Assembly (NCBI GenBank): GCA_036927565.1
Contig: JAYESD010000004.1
Location: 72,433,427-72,497,426, forward strand
Reading direction: 5' to 3'
DNA from: Tuctoria greenei
Taxonomy: Eukaryota > Streptophyta > Magnoliopsida > Poales > Poaceae
DNA length: 64,000 nucleotides
Below the pieces are notes generated by a model. The model saw nothing but the letters and a program-made list of their open reading frames with translations, made no database searches and had not been told where the DNA came from. Positions 45,664 to 55,210 of this stretch are shown here, in pieces. The translations under genes and the position numbers were made by a program. The first letter of the stretch is position 1. Each line of letters begins with the position of its first letter.

Positions 45664-45762
45664 GTCCAAAAAGATCACCCAATCGATAACATAATCGGTG
45701 ACATCCAAAAGGGAGTAACAACTAGATCCCACATAGCTATCTTTTGTGAGCATTACTCTTTT

Positions 45763-47307
45763 GTGTCCTTTTTGGAACCACTCAGGATTGAGGATGCATT
45801 GAAAGATCCGTACTGGGTGGTGTCGATGCAAGAAGAACTGAACAACTTCAAACGGAACAAGGTGTGGGAACTCATTGAAAGACCTAACGCGAACATCGTC
45901 GGCACCAAATGTGTCTTCCGCAACAAACAAGACGAACATGGGGTGGTGACAAGGAACAAAGCACGACTTGTGCCCAAAGGATATTCACAAGTCAAAGGTT
46001 TGGATTTCGATGAAACCTTTGCTCCCATAGCTAGACTTGAATCAATTAGAATATTTCTTGCATATGCTACTCACCATGATTTCAAGCTCTACCAAATGGA
46101 TGTGAAAAGCGCCTTCCTCAATGGTCCAATCAAGGAGGAGGTGAACGTGGAGCAACCTCCCAGATTTGAAGACAAAGAGTTTCCCGACCACGTCTTTAAA
46201 ATGTGTAAGGCTCTCTGCGGCCTTAGACAAGCTCCTAGAGCATGGTATGGGTGTCTTAGAGATTTCCTAATTGAAAATGGTTTTAAGATTGGAAAAGCAT
46301 ATTATACACTATTCACGAAACACTATGATAATGATCTCTTTATCTATCAAATCTATGTTGATGACATTATCTTTGGTTCAACTAACAAATCCTTTTGTGA
46401 AGAATTTAGTAAGATTATGAAAAATAGGTTTGAGATGTCTATGATGGGAGAGCTGAAGTACTTCTTGGGATTCCAAGTGAGACAACAAAAGGAAGGGACA
46501 TTCATAAGACAAACCAAGTACACTCAAGACATACTAAAGAAGTTTGGGATGGACAAGGCAAAGCCTATCAAAACCCCCATGGCAACTAATGGACACTTGG
46601 ATCTCAATGAAGATGGACCAAACGTGGATCAAAAGGTATATCGCTCCATGATTGGATCCTTACTTTACCTATGTGCATCTAGGCCTGATATTATGTTGAG
46701 TGTATGTTTGTGTGCGAGATTTCAAGCCAATCCTAAGGAGTGTCATTTGACAGCCGTTAAAAGGATCTTAAGATATTTAGTTCATACACCCAACCTAGGC
46801 CTTTGGTATCCCAACGGTTCCAAGTTCAATCTCATTGGATACTCCGATGCAGATTATGCTGGATGCAAGGTAGATACAAAAAGTACCTCCGGCACCTTCC
46901 AATTCATAGGTAGATCCCTAGTTTCTTGGTCCTCCAAGAAACAAAATTCCATTGCCTTATCCACGGCCGAAGCGAAGTATGTGGCAGCCGGGAGTTGTTG
47001 TGCGCAACTCCTTTGGATGCGACAAACTCTAAGGGATTACGATTACAATATGAGTCGTATTCCACTCCTTTGTGATAATGAGAGTGCCATCAAAATTGCT
47101 CATAATCCAATTGAACACTCTAGAACCAAACACATAGACATCCGGCATCACTTTTTGAGAGACCACTCAATGAAAGGAGACATAGATATTTCCCATGTCA
47201 ACACCGAAAAACAACTAGCTAATATATTTACCAAGCCACTTGATGAAAAACGTTTTTGCGAGCTCCGAAATGAACTAAATATCCTTGATGCTTGGAGTGT
47301 AGCTTGA
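45763..47307 (+). CDS. pol: Sirevirus reverse transcriptase-RNase H, open reading frame intact
   Basis: 514 residues without a stop. RT motifs appear in order: TFAPIARLESIRIFLAYA, YQMDVKSAFLNGPI, CGLRQAPRAWY, then the catalytic YVDDIIFGS (46354-46380). KYFLGFQVRQ and YRSMIGSLLYL follow. RNase H has GYSDADYAGC, SLVSWSSKKQNSIALSTAEA and the C-terminal RTKHIDIRHHFLRD and LANIFTKPL. Family similarity extends upstream of the ATG to about 45690, so this is the C-terminal half of a polyprotein separated from integrase by a TGA at 45661. It lacks a start of its own in the intact element. All RT and RNase H catalytic residues I can check are present. Confidence 0.9.
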   Translation: MSFLEPLRIEDALKDPYWVVSMQEELNNFKRNKVWELIERPNANIVGTKCVFRNKQDEHGVVTRNKARLVPKGYSQVKGLDFDETFAPIARLESIRIFLAYATHHDFKLYQMDVKSAFLNGPIKEEVNVEQPPRFEDKEFPDHVFKMCKALCGLRQAPRAWYGCLRDFLIENGFKIGKAYYTLFTKHYDNDLFIYQIYVDDIIFGSTNKSFCEEFSKIMKNRFEMSMMGELKYFLGFQVRQQKEGTFIRQTKYTQDILKKFGMDKAKPIKTPMATNGHLDLNEDGPNVDQKVYRSMIGSLLYLCASRPDIMLSVCLCARFQANPKECHLTAVKRILRYLVHTPNLGLWYPNGSKFNLIGYSDADYAGCKVDTKSTSGTFQFIGRSLVSWSSKKQNSIALSTAEAKYVAAGSCCAQLLWMRQTLRDYDYNMSRIPLLCDNESAIKIAHNPIEHSRTKHIDIRHHFLRDHSMKGDIDISHVNTEKQLANIFTKPLDEKRFCELRNELNILDAWSVA

Positions 47308-47539
47308 AAACTTGCATACCTATATGGGCTCTTCAAAATATATTGATTGAGTTGCAAAAATCATCTTTCTCAATTTTCTCCAAAAACTATTTCAAATACT
47401 TGATCTTGATGAATTATGGTCATTGCTTGATTATTGTATGCTTACTGATCATATTCATCAAGATTATTTGATTTGCTTTGCCCCCTACTTTCTTAATAAG
47501 TACCTTCGAATATATACGAATGGGCTAAGTATTTCTGTT

Positions 47540-48190
47540 CTAGTGACCACGGACTAGTCCGTGGTTACCTGGACTAGTCAGCCCCTGCAGACTAGTCCGC
47601 AGAGTGTCTGGTAGTTTGGACTAGTCCGGCAGACCACAGACTAGTCCGATTTAGGCTCTGGAAGATTTCAGACTAGTCCAATTATTTTTGGACAAGTCTG
47701 ATTTTTTGACTCCATAACCCTAGCCGCTGCCAAACAATAATCTTCTTCATCCTCACACTTGGCTCACGCTCTCACTCTCCTCGCTGGAGCTCCCTACGGT
47801 GATTTGGCGATTCTTCCATCAAAACTCTCCAAGTTTGGGTGGAAAACGACCGCCATTGCATAGGGATTGAAGACCACGGACTTGTCCGCACCTTCAACCC
47901 CTCCATCTCCATGAATCGAGCAATTTCGGTAAATTTTCCTCCCAAACCCTAGAAATCGTAATTTCCTTCGATGTTGATCAAGTAGCTCAGCTCCTTTCAC
48001 CAAAGTACATGCTTCCTTGATGTATTACATTGATGTTGAGCCATTATTGCATTGAGCAACACCATTGGCCGTCTAGTTAAGGTTTTGGGTGATGAACACC
48101 GGACTAGTCCGGTCCATGTACGGACAAGTCTGGTCACCTGGACTGGTCTGTACCTGTACGCCGAACTAGTCCAATTTTTTCTGAACTCAA
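47540..48190 (+). repeat. Palindrome-rich spacer between pol and the downstream ORF
   Basis: At least seven GGACTAGTCC-type motifs lie at 47549-47700 and more at 48098-48175, outside the LTRs. One, ACCACGGACTAGTCCGTGGT (47546-47565), is a perfect 20-bp palindrome centred on ACTAGT. Clusters of such palindromes are described for Sirevirus non-coding DNA; their position ahead of the downstream ORF could mark a regulatory region. Confidence 0.7.
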
Positions 48191-48267
48191 CCCTAATTAC
48201 TCATTCCTCAATGCACTTCCTTGCCATCAATTCTCATCCATACCTTGTCTAATCCATTCTCAGGACA

Positions 48268-49824
48268 ATGTCGAGCACCAACGATGAGATCTTCGATTTC
48301 GAGGCCGAGATGGACCAAGAAGCCTTGCTTCGGTCCTCGATAGGCCAAGGCAAGAAGCGCCAAGAGCGCCCATCCGAGCCGGCACCTTCTCCACCTCAAG
48401 CTCGATGCAAGGTGCTCGCCAAGAAGCCTGCCTCCAAGACTTCAGCAGGTGGTGGCCCTAGCTCTGCAACTGCTCGCCAAGCTAAGGGCAAAGGCAAAGG
48501 GATTGCCACAGGCCCAATTGGCCCTCTCAATATGATAGCTCCAAGGAAAGGGACCTGGGATCCCTCTCAGGAGAGGTTCAATGGCAGGGGAAGCGACACT
48601 GCTTTCAGGTTCAGAAGTGTGGACTGCTACAGCCGGCCTAAGCAGGCAGCAGATGAAGGGTTCTAGAGCAACTTCCATGCGAACTTCTATAAGTCTGTCT
48701 ACCTCACAATGAAGACTCCAGTGGTGCAAAACCAATGGATTGATTGGGCACACTTTGAAAGAAAGAGCTGCTCAAACTTTGATGAAGTAGTTCAAGCAGT
48801 GGAGAGGCATGGATTGAAGGATCTCTTTGGCTTCCAGAACAACTGGAACGACAAAGTCATTGCTCAGTTCTACGCTACATGCCACTTTGCAAGTGATGAG
48901 GAAGAGCGGGTGACTTCGATGACTCATGGATCCATGTACACCATTACCTATGATGAATTTTCAAGATTGCTACATATTGATAGCTCCAGCAATGACAACT
49001 TGATCATTCATAACATTGGTGTCCTTGAGAAGGACAAGATGAAGTTTCTTTATGACACCCATTCAACTTTCTACCCTCCTTCCACCAAGAATATGAAGCC
49101 ATTCCTTGTGGTCCTCAACAGGGTTTTGAGGAAGACTATTTCCCCAAAGGATGGGGATGCAGGAAGTGTCCACGGCTATCTCATGAAACTGATGAAAGTG
49201 ATTAGCAAAGATAGGAAGTTTGATGTCTTTGATTACATATGGAATAACATAGTGAACATCTCCTGCACTCCTAACAGGTCCTGCAGCTATGCACCTTACT
49301 TGACGTTCATGATTGAGAAGGTCACAGGGATCAAATTTGTGAAGGACGTGGAGCACACATCTTTGAGGCTACAAAAGCCTCATCAAGCCACAATCCAAGT
49401 TGCCCCTTCTCCTGCATCCAGTGAAGAAGCTCAGAGGAGAGCTAGAGGATATGCAAGGGCTGATTTCACTACTAGGGCCCCTCCCCAAAAAGGGTCCCCT
49501 AGTGGAATCCTAAAGTACCTGGCAGCGATCTTTGCCTCATGCAAGAAGGCAGAAGTGAACACCCATAAGCTGAACAAGTTGAGGAAGGTCGATGTGCGGT
49601 ACGTCAAAGAAAATGTCAAGCACATTTGCAAGAAGCTGGAGATCGAGCCCATTAGATCTCCAGTCATTTATGATGATTTAGCCTCAGATTTCACCAGGCT
49701 CGACCCTTTGAATCCCTCCGAGCTTGCCTATTTTGGCATTGGGGGTTCGAGTGGATCTGCTCCTCCTCCTCCCCAGCCCGAGAATGAAGACGAAGATGAA
49801 GAGAGAACCGACAGCGAGGACTAA
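48268..49824 (+). pseudogene. Sirevirus downstream (env-like) ORF with one in-frame stop
   Basis: One frame of about 519 codons, broken only by TAG at 48664-48666. Part one (MSSTNDEIFDFEAEMDQEAL...) is basic and Pro/Ser/Lys-rich. Part two has a globular region (WAHFERKSCSNFDEVVQAVE, IAQFYATCHFASDEEERVT, DEFSRLLHID) that resembles a domain annotated in grasses only as putative plant transposon protein. It ends in an acidic tail (ENEDEDEERTDSED). I see no signal peptide or clear membrane segment, so an envelope role is not supported here beyond its position after pol. Function is unknown. Confidence 0.6.
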
Positions 49825-49868
49825 AGATCTTAGATCCCTCCTCTCCTTCTTTTTGGTGTCTTGATGCC

Positions 49869-50298
49869 AAAGGGGGAGAGATTGAGGGGGAGTCACTAGG
49901 TCTTAGCTATAGGTTGAAAAATGAGAGCTTCATTTATGCATCTTTTTTGTCTCTTTTGGGTTGTAAGACTTCATATTATGCTCTTTTGGTACTTTTAGTC
50001 TTGTGATGCAATGCTATGAACTACTTATGCTCATATTTATGAAATTTGTGTTTTTACTCTGAAATTGACATATATGCTTGTTGTTAATATATTGATGTCG
50101 ATTATTTCACTGGCATCATGATTACTGTTCTCACTCACTTATGTTTGCATCCCACCATAAAGAGTGCACATATGTATTATGTTATCATTGCTAAATGTGT
50201 TTCAAGCGCATATGTGCACACTTTATGAAAATTCTACATTTTTATCATATTTTGTGAAATCTCAATTGGTTGTCATGAATCACCAAAAAGGGGGAGAT
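49869..50298 (+). promoter_or_regulatory. Multiple polypurine tracts before the Sirevirus 3' LTR
   Basis: AAAGGGGGAGAG and GAGGGGGAG lie at 49869-49892, and AAAAAGGGGGAGAT at 50285-50298 directly abuts the LTR. The last one is the primer for plus-strand synthesis. The upstream copies fit the multiple-tract pattern of Sireviruses. The sequence between is non-coding. Confidence 0.8.
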
Positions 50299-51709
50299 TG
50301 AAAGTGCATATAGGCATCCCTTGTGGGTTTTGGTTGATTTATGACAAACAAGTGGGATCCTAACCACATTATTGAGATGAGTGCAGATTTTAATGAAATA
50401 ATTAAGAAAGCACCAAAAAGAAAGGATAATGAGGATCAATTCGGAAAAGAGCTCAAGAGCTGAATAGAATACATCATTGTGTAGGGAGTGTGTTGGTGTA
50501 ACACATCCCAATAGCTCAAGCACAAAAGAAATCCTCACACACTTCACATTTCAGAGGAAAAATGGACTAGTCCGATATACACTGGACTAGTCCGATATCC
50601 TCTCTGGACAGGTTCAGACAAGTCCATCCAATGCGGACTTGTCCGCACCGGACTAGTCCGATAATGTCCGGACTAGTCCGATAATGCCTCTGACTAAAAT
50701 CAGACAAGTCCTGCAAGTGCGGACTTGTCCTATATTCACTAAGGGTATCACCACACCGGACTAGTCAGATATTACCATAGACAAGTCCGAAAACCTTTCT
50801 GACTAAAATCGGACAAGTCTGCTCCTAGCCGTACAAGTCCGATATTCTTGGACACATAGGATTTCCTGCACGCCGCATACCGGACTAGTCCAGAATCCAC
50901 CACGGACTAGTCCAGACCTTCGAAAAACCCTAATGGTAACTTTTGAAAACCCTAATATAAATATATGTGCACGGCCCAACTATCTACTCTCTCGACCCCC
51001 TGCGCCGTCACACCCTCCAAGAGCCTAGAAAATACATCTCTCCACGCAATCCATTGCAAGAAAGATCAATCCCTTGAGGATTCACTTTGGATCAAAGGAG
51101 AGACACGATTCCACACTTTTGAGCTCTTGGGTTTGATCTCTAACACACTCCTGTTGTTTTATTTTCGATCTTACGAGTGTGTCATTGGTGGTGTTTGAAT
51201 TGTAATCTAGGGGAGCTCTTAACTTGTGAGAAGGCCCCTTGAACTTGGTGATTTGCCCCTTTGTGATAGTGGAACAAGAATTGGCCTTCGTGGTGATTTT
51301 ACGAGGTCAGGATCAGTGAAGACTTGGTCCTTTCATGGGCTTCTCAACGTGGATGTGGGTTGCCTCCGTGGGAACCGAACCACGAGATAAAAATCGTGTG
51401 TCAAACTCGTTCTTAATGTTTCTCATATCATATTCTAGGGTTTGATTGATTTTGCTCATCTTATGTTAGAACATTCATATCAAAGCTAATTTGTACTACA
51501 CTTAATTTCATTGACTCAATGCTTGCAAGTTACATACTATATTCTGCTGCGTACTGCATTTGTGTTGAAATCATTGATCGAACTTGATCAATTTAGTCCG
51601 CATGCACCGGACTAGTCCGATATCTTGAGATTTGATCAGTCTGTTAAGTGTTGCAGGTTCCGACTAAATTTAAAAAAGGCCTATTCACCCCCCCTCTAGG
51701 CCACATTCA
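50299..51709 (+). repeat. Sirevirus 3' LTR
   Basis: 1411 bp, close to the 5' LTR. It differs by substitutions and by a local tandem duplication of a CCGGACTAGTCCGATAATG unit at about 50647-50686 that is single in the 5' LTR (36769-36787). It ends CCACATTCA next to TTCTC. Confidence 0.9.
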
Positions 51710-51714
51710 TTCTC

Positions 51715-52500
51715 CCTCTTCGGCTTGAAGAGACCCTTCTGTTGCTTTTCAATTACTTGTTTCATTTTTTGCTCTACTTCGTTAACAGAGTCGGGCTTTT
51801 CAAGTTTGCCCTCGCTGGTCAAACCTAAGCGAGCAAAGACCCACCGCTGAGTTCTCTCATCGTAGCCTTCTAACGGGTGAGGAACGCCCTTACTGGTAGC
51901 TTCCTCTAATATTTTATTCCATTTCTCAACTTTGGGGTCATATCCAACAGACCCCAAGCGATGATGGTATTTGTTCTTTTTGGCAAGCTCTGTCTTGGAT
52001 TCACTTAGGGCTTTAGCCGTAGGCGTTGTCTTTTGACGAACAAATTCTTGCCACTGAGCTTGTGTGTTTTTTCCCATCTTCTTCAGGCTACGGACCTTAT
52101 CAGCCTTAACATAAGCATTCATTTCACTCTTCCAGCCACGAAACTTCTTGTCGCAAGAGACCAATGTTGCTTTCTTTACAGCTTCTTCCGTGCCTTTTGG
52201 GAACTTGATTTGTTTCTTTATCCTCTCCCACAACTCATTCTTGTTCTCCTCAGGTAATTATCTCCAATTCTTGGTTGTGATCGGCACGAGCTCTCTAACA
52301 AGACAACCACATGCATTTCCGTACTTTGTAACTGAATCCAGTGGTTCTTGGAGAAGCCCACCTAAACAAACACTTGTTAAGTATATGATGCGGTTCAATG
52401 GATCCTTATTGGGACCTCGTTGCCCTCGTTTTAGCTTGAGTGAATCTATGGATTCAACTATTGGATTCGGTTTTAGGAGCTGAAGTCACCTCGTTGTCTT
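51715..52500 (-). pseudogene. CACTA TNP1-type gene, Transposase_24 exon before the Sirevirus insertion
   Basis: Reading on the minus strand from about 52490, the frame carries RGPNKDPLN, CGCLVRELVPITTQNWR and then a stop (about 52260). It continues WERIKKQIKFPKGTEE into the Transposase_24 region (KKFRGWKSEMNAYVKADKV, HHRLGSVGYDPKVEKWNKI) down to KGLFKPKREN at the insertion point. This is the conserved domain of plant En/Spm TNP1-like proteins. The exon continues at 36413 on the far side of the Sirevirus. Besides the insertion, the stop near 52260 shows independent decay. Confidence 0.75.
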
Positions 52501-52595
52501 CGTAATCAAGCTAGGCAGAAAAGAATTATAAGACTTCATATACTTGACAACCAATATTAACTGAAACTGCTGGAGTTAAGATTCATGATCCATAC

Positions 52596-52766
52596 CTCGT
52601 CGGCAGGATCATATTCTGGGTCGAGATCCTCTGAAGTCTTTTTAATTTTTATATTTGGAAAAGGATCCGATCGACTGTGAAATGAGCCTGAACTGCTGGA
52701 GTCACTAAACTCTATATTGCTTTCTTCATTGCTACTACCAGCACCAGTCTTCTTAGGGCTTTTCAT
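52596..52766 (-). pseudogene. CACTA TNP1-type gene, probable first exon
   Basis: The minus-strand frame starts MKSPKKTGAGSSNEESNIEF (ATG at 52766), runs through a Ser/Asp-rich stretch and reaches DPADE, followed by a GTATGG splice-donor-like sequence at 52595-52590. It lies upstream of the Transposase_24 exon on the same strand, with a plausible intron of about 100 bases. An upstream ATG at 52799 is in frame but precedes no conserved sequence. Confidence 0.5.
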
Positions 52767-53620
52767 GCTAGAACTAATAAGGCAAAAAGTATGTCCCACT
52801 TATATAGCATAAAACATGAGAAAATAGGCAAAATACTAATACATAGGGAAAATATTGTGATAGCAGATATAAAGTGAGGCACTACAATAAATTAACCATA
52901 TATGTGTCAGTAAGGAATTGTGCATGAGCATATTGAAATGACAAGTCTTAAACCAACAAGGAAACAAAATTTAAAGCATGTTGTGCAACCAATAAGTTTG
53001 GCTTGAATTCACATAGGACTAAGATGCAGTTAGAGGAACTAATGACCAATACAAGGAAAGGCATTCAAAACTAAATAAAATATTTACAAGTAATAATAGC
53101 CAAGGGAATAGACAAGTTTTAGTGTTTTACATGTGAAACTAAAATTAACACCAAATAATGAATAATGTAGATAGCAACTACACGTACAAATACAATCACT
53201 GAATTGAAGGCTTCAAATGATACTCCAAATTGAAGGCTTCAAATGCAAGATATCTTTCTTCCTTATCTGATTTAAGCAAGATGTGTACAACACTTGTGCA
53301 GCCCATCAGGGCACACGTCCCGACAGCGGCATTTTCACGAACACCACACGGGCACTGCCGCACCCTCCCCTCCCCAACTGCTCTACCCCTCCGTTATCGT
53401 CCAGTCGTTCACTCCCCTAGAAAATGAAAACAAAACAAAAAAAAGGTAGCGAAGCGACCAGCAACCAGGTACCTGGGGATCTCCCAGTGTGCTGACGTAC
53501 AAGAAATAGCGACGGCATCAAGGGTGGTGAGGACGGAGCTCAGCGGCAAGGACGAAGCTCGGCGAGGGCGAAGCTTGGCAGCGACGGCAAAGCTCGGTGG
53601 CAAGGGCTTGGTGGCCAACG

Positions 53621-53840
53621 AAATTTTGGCAGCCTGACGGCGTCTAAGTGCAATCTCCCAGGTTAGGTTTTTTTTGAGTAGGTCGAGAGCTCTTATATAG
53701 TCGCATATCTTCTTAGGCGGTTACTAATGAAAAAACGCCTGAGCAGAATACTTATCTCAGACGGTTATTAAATACTAACTGCCTGAGAAGATGATTTTAT
53801 CTCGGGCGGTTATTCAGTAAAAACCGCCTGTGAAGTTGTG
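53621..53840 (-). promoter_or_regulatory. Promoter module of the CACTA TNP1-type gene (minus strand)
   Basis: On the minus strand, from upstream to downstream: a cluster of GGCGGTT / AACCGCC palindromic units (53840-53705), a TATA box CTATATAAG (53700-53692), then the leader motif AGACGCCGTCAGGCTGCC (53645-53628). The same three parts, in the same order and spacing but opposite orientation, stand before TNP2 at 54550-54724. Confidence 0.65.
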
Positions 53841-54549
53841 TACAAAGTCTATACTTAATTAATATTTTTGATGAAAAGGAGGGGCCTTTCAAAAGATCAA
53901 ATTCCACTTTCTTGTAATATGCTTTAGTATTACAGGTTCCAATTGAATTTCACTTGGGAAAACATTTGAAATTCGTCAGACATAAAAAATAAATAACACT
54001 AGTTATTTGTCATTTTTCTATCTTGATGAATATAATTATTTTTTCATTGAATTTTCAAAGGAACTTTTCAGTCACCATACCAACCTCTATGATTTTTTTT
54101 CAGATTTTTACAAAATGTTTGAATCAATGTGTGTTCAAAATTAAAGAATGCCACATATGTATATAAGCATTTGATTAGAATGATGGATAATTTGAATTTT
54201 GACATGTTGGAATGCTTTAAAAAATTTAACAAAATTCATACATATATAATTAAGACAATATGTTTATACAAACCAATTTTCAGTGGAAGATCCTTTTTTA
54301 GGAGATATATAAATGTGAATAATATTTTAATATAAATTAATTTGATATTTACCAAAACCGTACAAGGTTAGCTATATAAGTTTTAAAATATTTGGTCTAG
54401 GAGGTAGATATTAATATTTGAAAAAAATATAGAAAAAATTATCATCAAATTTGGACTCAATTTGCATAATCTATACATATTTGAGTATTTCTATTGGAAT
54501 CTAAATAAAAAAGAAGCAAGGAAAAAGAAAACTGAAGAATAGACTCGGG
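53841..54549. other. AT-rich spacer between the two divergent CACTA promoters
   Basis: No gene or terminus was recognised. In particular there is no CACTA end here, which argues that the two promoter modules belong to one element rather than to two abutting ones. Confidence 0.5.
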
Positions 54550-54724
54550 CCTTTATCACATGCGGTTTTTTAATAACAACCGCCTGTGAAAATGCTTATC
54601 ACAGGCGGTTCTTCATTAAAAACCACTTGTGATAACGGAGGACTATATAAAAGGCCTCTCGGGCACCGTAGAAAATCTAATCCGATAGATTTTACATCGA
54701 CGCCGTCAGGCTACCAAAATTTTC
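54550..54724 (+). promoter_or_regulatory. Promoter module of the CACTA TNP2 gene (plus strand)
   Basis: GCGGTTTTTTAATAACAACC and ACAGGCGGTT palindromic units (54555-54630), TATA box CTATATAAAAGG (54643-54654), and leader motif GACGCCGTCAGGCTACC (54699-54715). The last mirrors the leader motif on the minus-strand side at 53645-53628. Confidence 0.65.
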
Positions 54725-55210
54725 TCTTTTCTTCCATCCCTCTACTTCCACCGTGCACACACCGTTCCTTTCATCAGTCGATCAAGCTTTAAACAGAGAA
54801 AAGGTTTGCAGGCTTCTTCTTCCTCTCTATCAAACAACTTCCATTGTTTGTTGGCCTGTTTCATCCTGTATAGCAAACAACTTCCTCTCTATCAAACAAC
54901 TCTTTGAAGAGGCCAAGAGGAGAACTCGGATTCCTCTCGCTCTGATCTCCTTTGCACTACAGTACTACAGCAGCAAGGTTCGAAAGAACCTCATCTTTCA
55001 TTCTCGCACATCGTTTCAAACATATCATGGACATATCTTTCGTTGTAAAATTTCATCATCAGAATCCCTTATCTTCTTGCATTATAAATTATGTTATTAA
55101 ACATACCATTAAAGCACATATTAATGTAGTTGCATTTTATTCATATCGACCTGATCATTACAAAGCATGTCCCTTAGTTTACTCATTTTTGCACAATTTT
55201 TTCATTGAAG

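Larger units (their letters stand above)
36419..51709 (+). mobile_element. Sirevirus (Ty1/copia) with 5-bp target duplication TTCTC
   Basis: LTRs at 36419-37823 and 50299-51709 start TGAAA(A/G)TGCAT and end CCACATTCA. TTCTC flanks the element on both sides (36414-36418 and 51710-51714). The primer site TGGTATCAGAGC and the polypurine tract AAAAAGGGGGAGAT are perfect. The order gag, protease, integrase, RT-RNase H, then an additional downstream ORF is that of Sireviruses with an env-like gene. A gag-only gypsy-type element (38148-42636) is nested in gag, and most of the integrase is deleted near 44860. Net length without the nested element is about 10.8 kb. Confidence 0.92.

Noticed and set aside
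53841..54549. Boundary between two abutting CACTA elements in the middle of 33140-59222
   Set aside because: Subterminal-type repeats occur there, but no CACTA terminus or 3-bp duplication is visible, while the outer ends have matching termini and the same AAC duplication.
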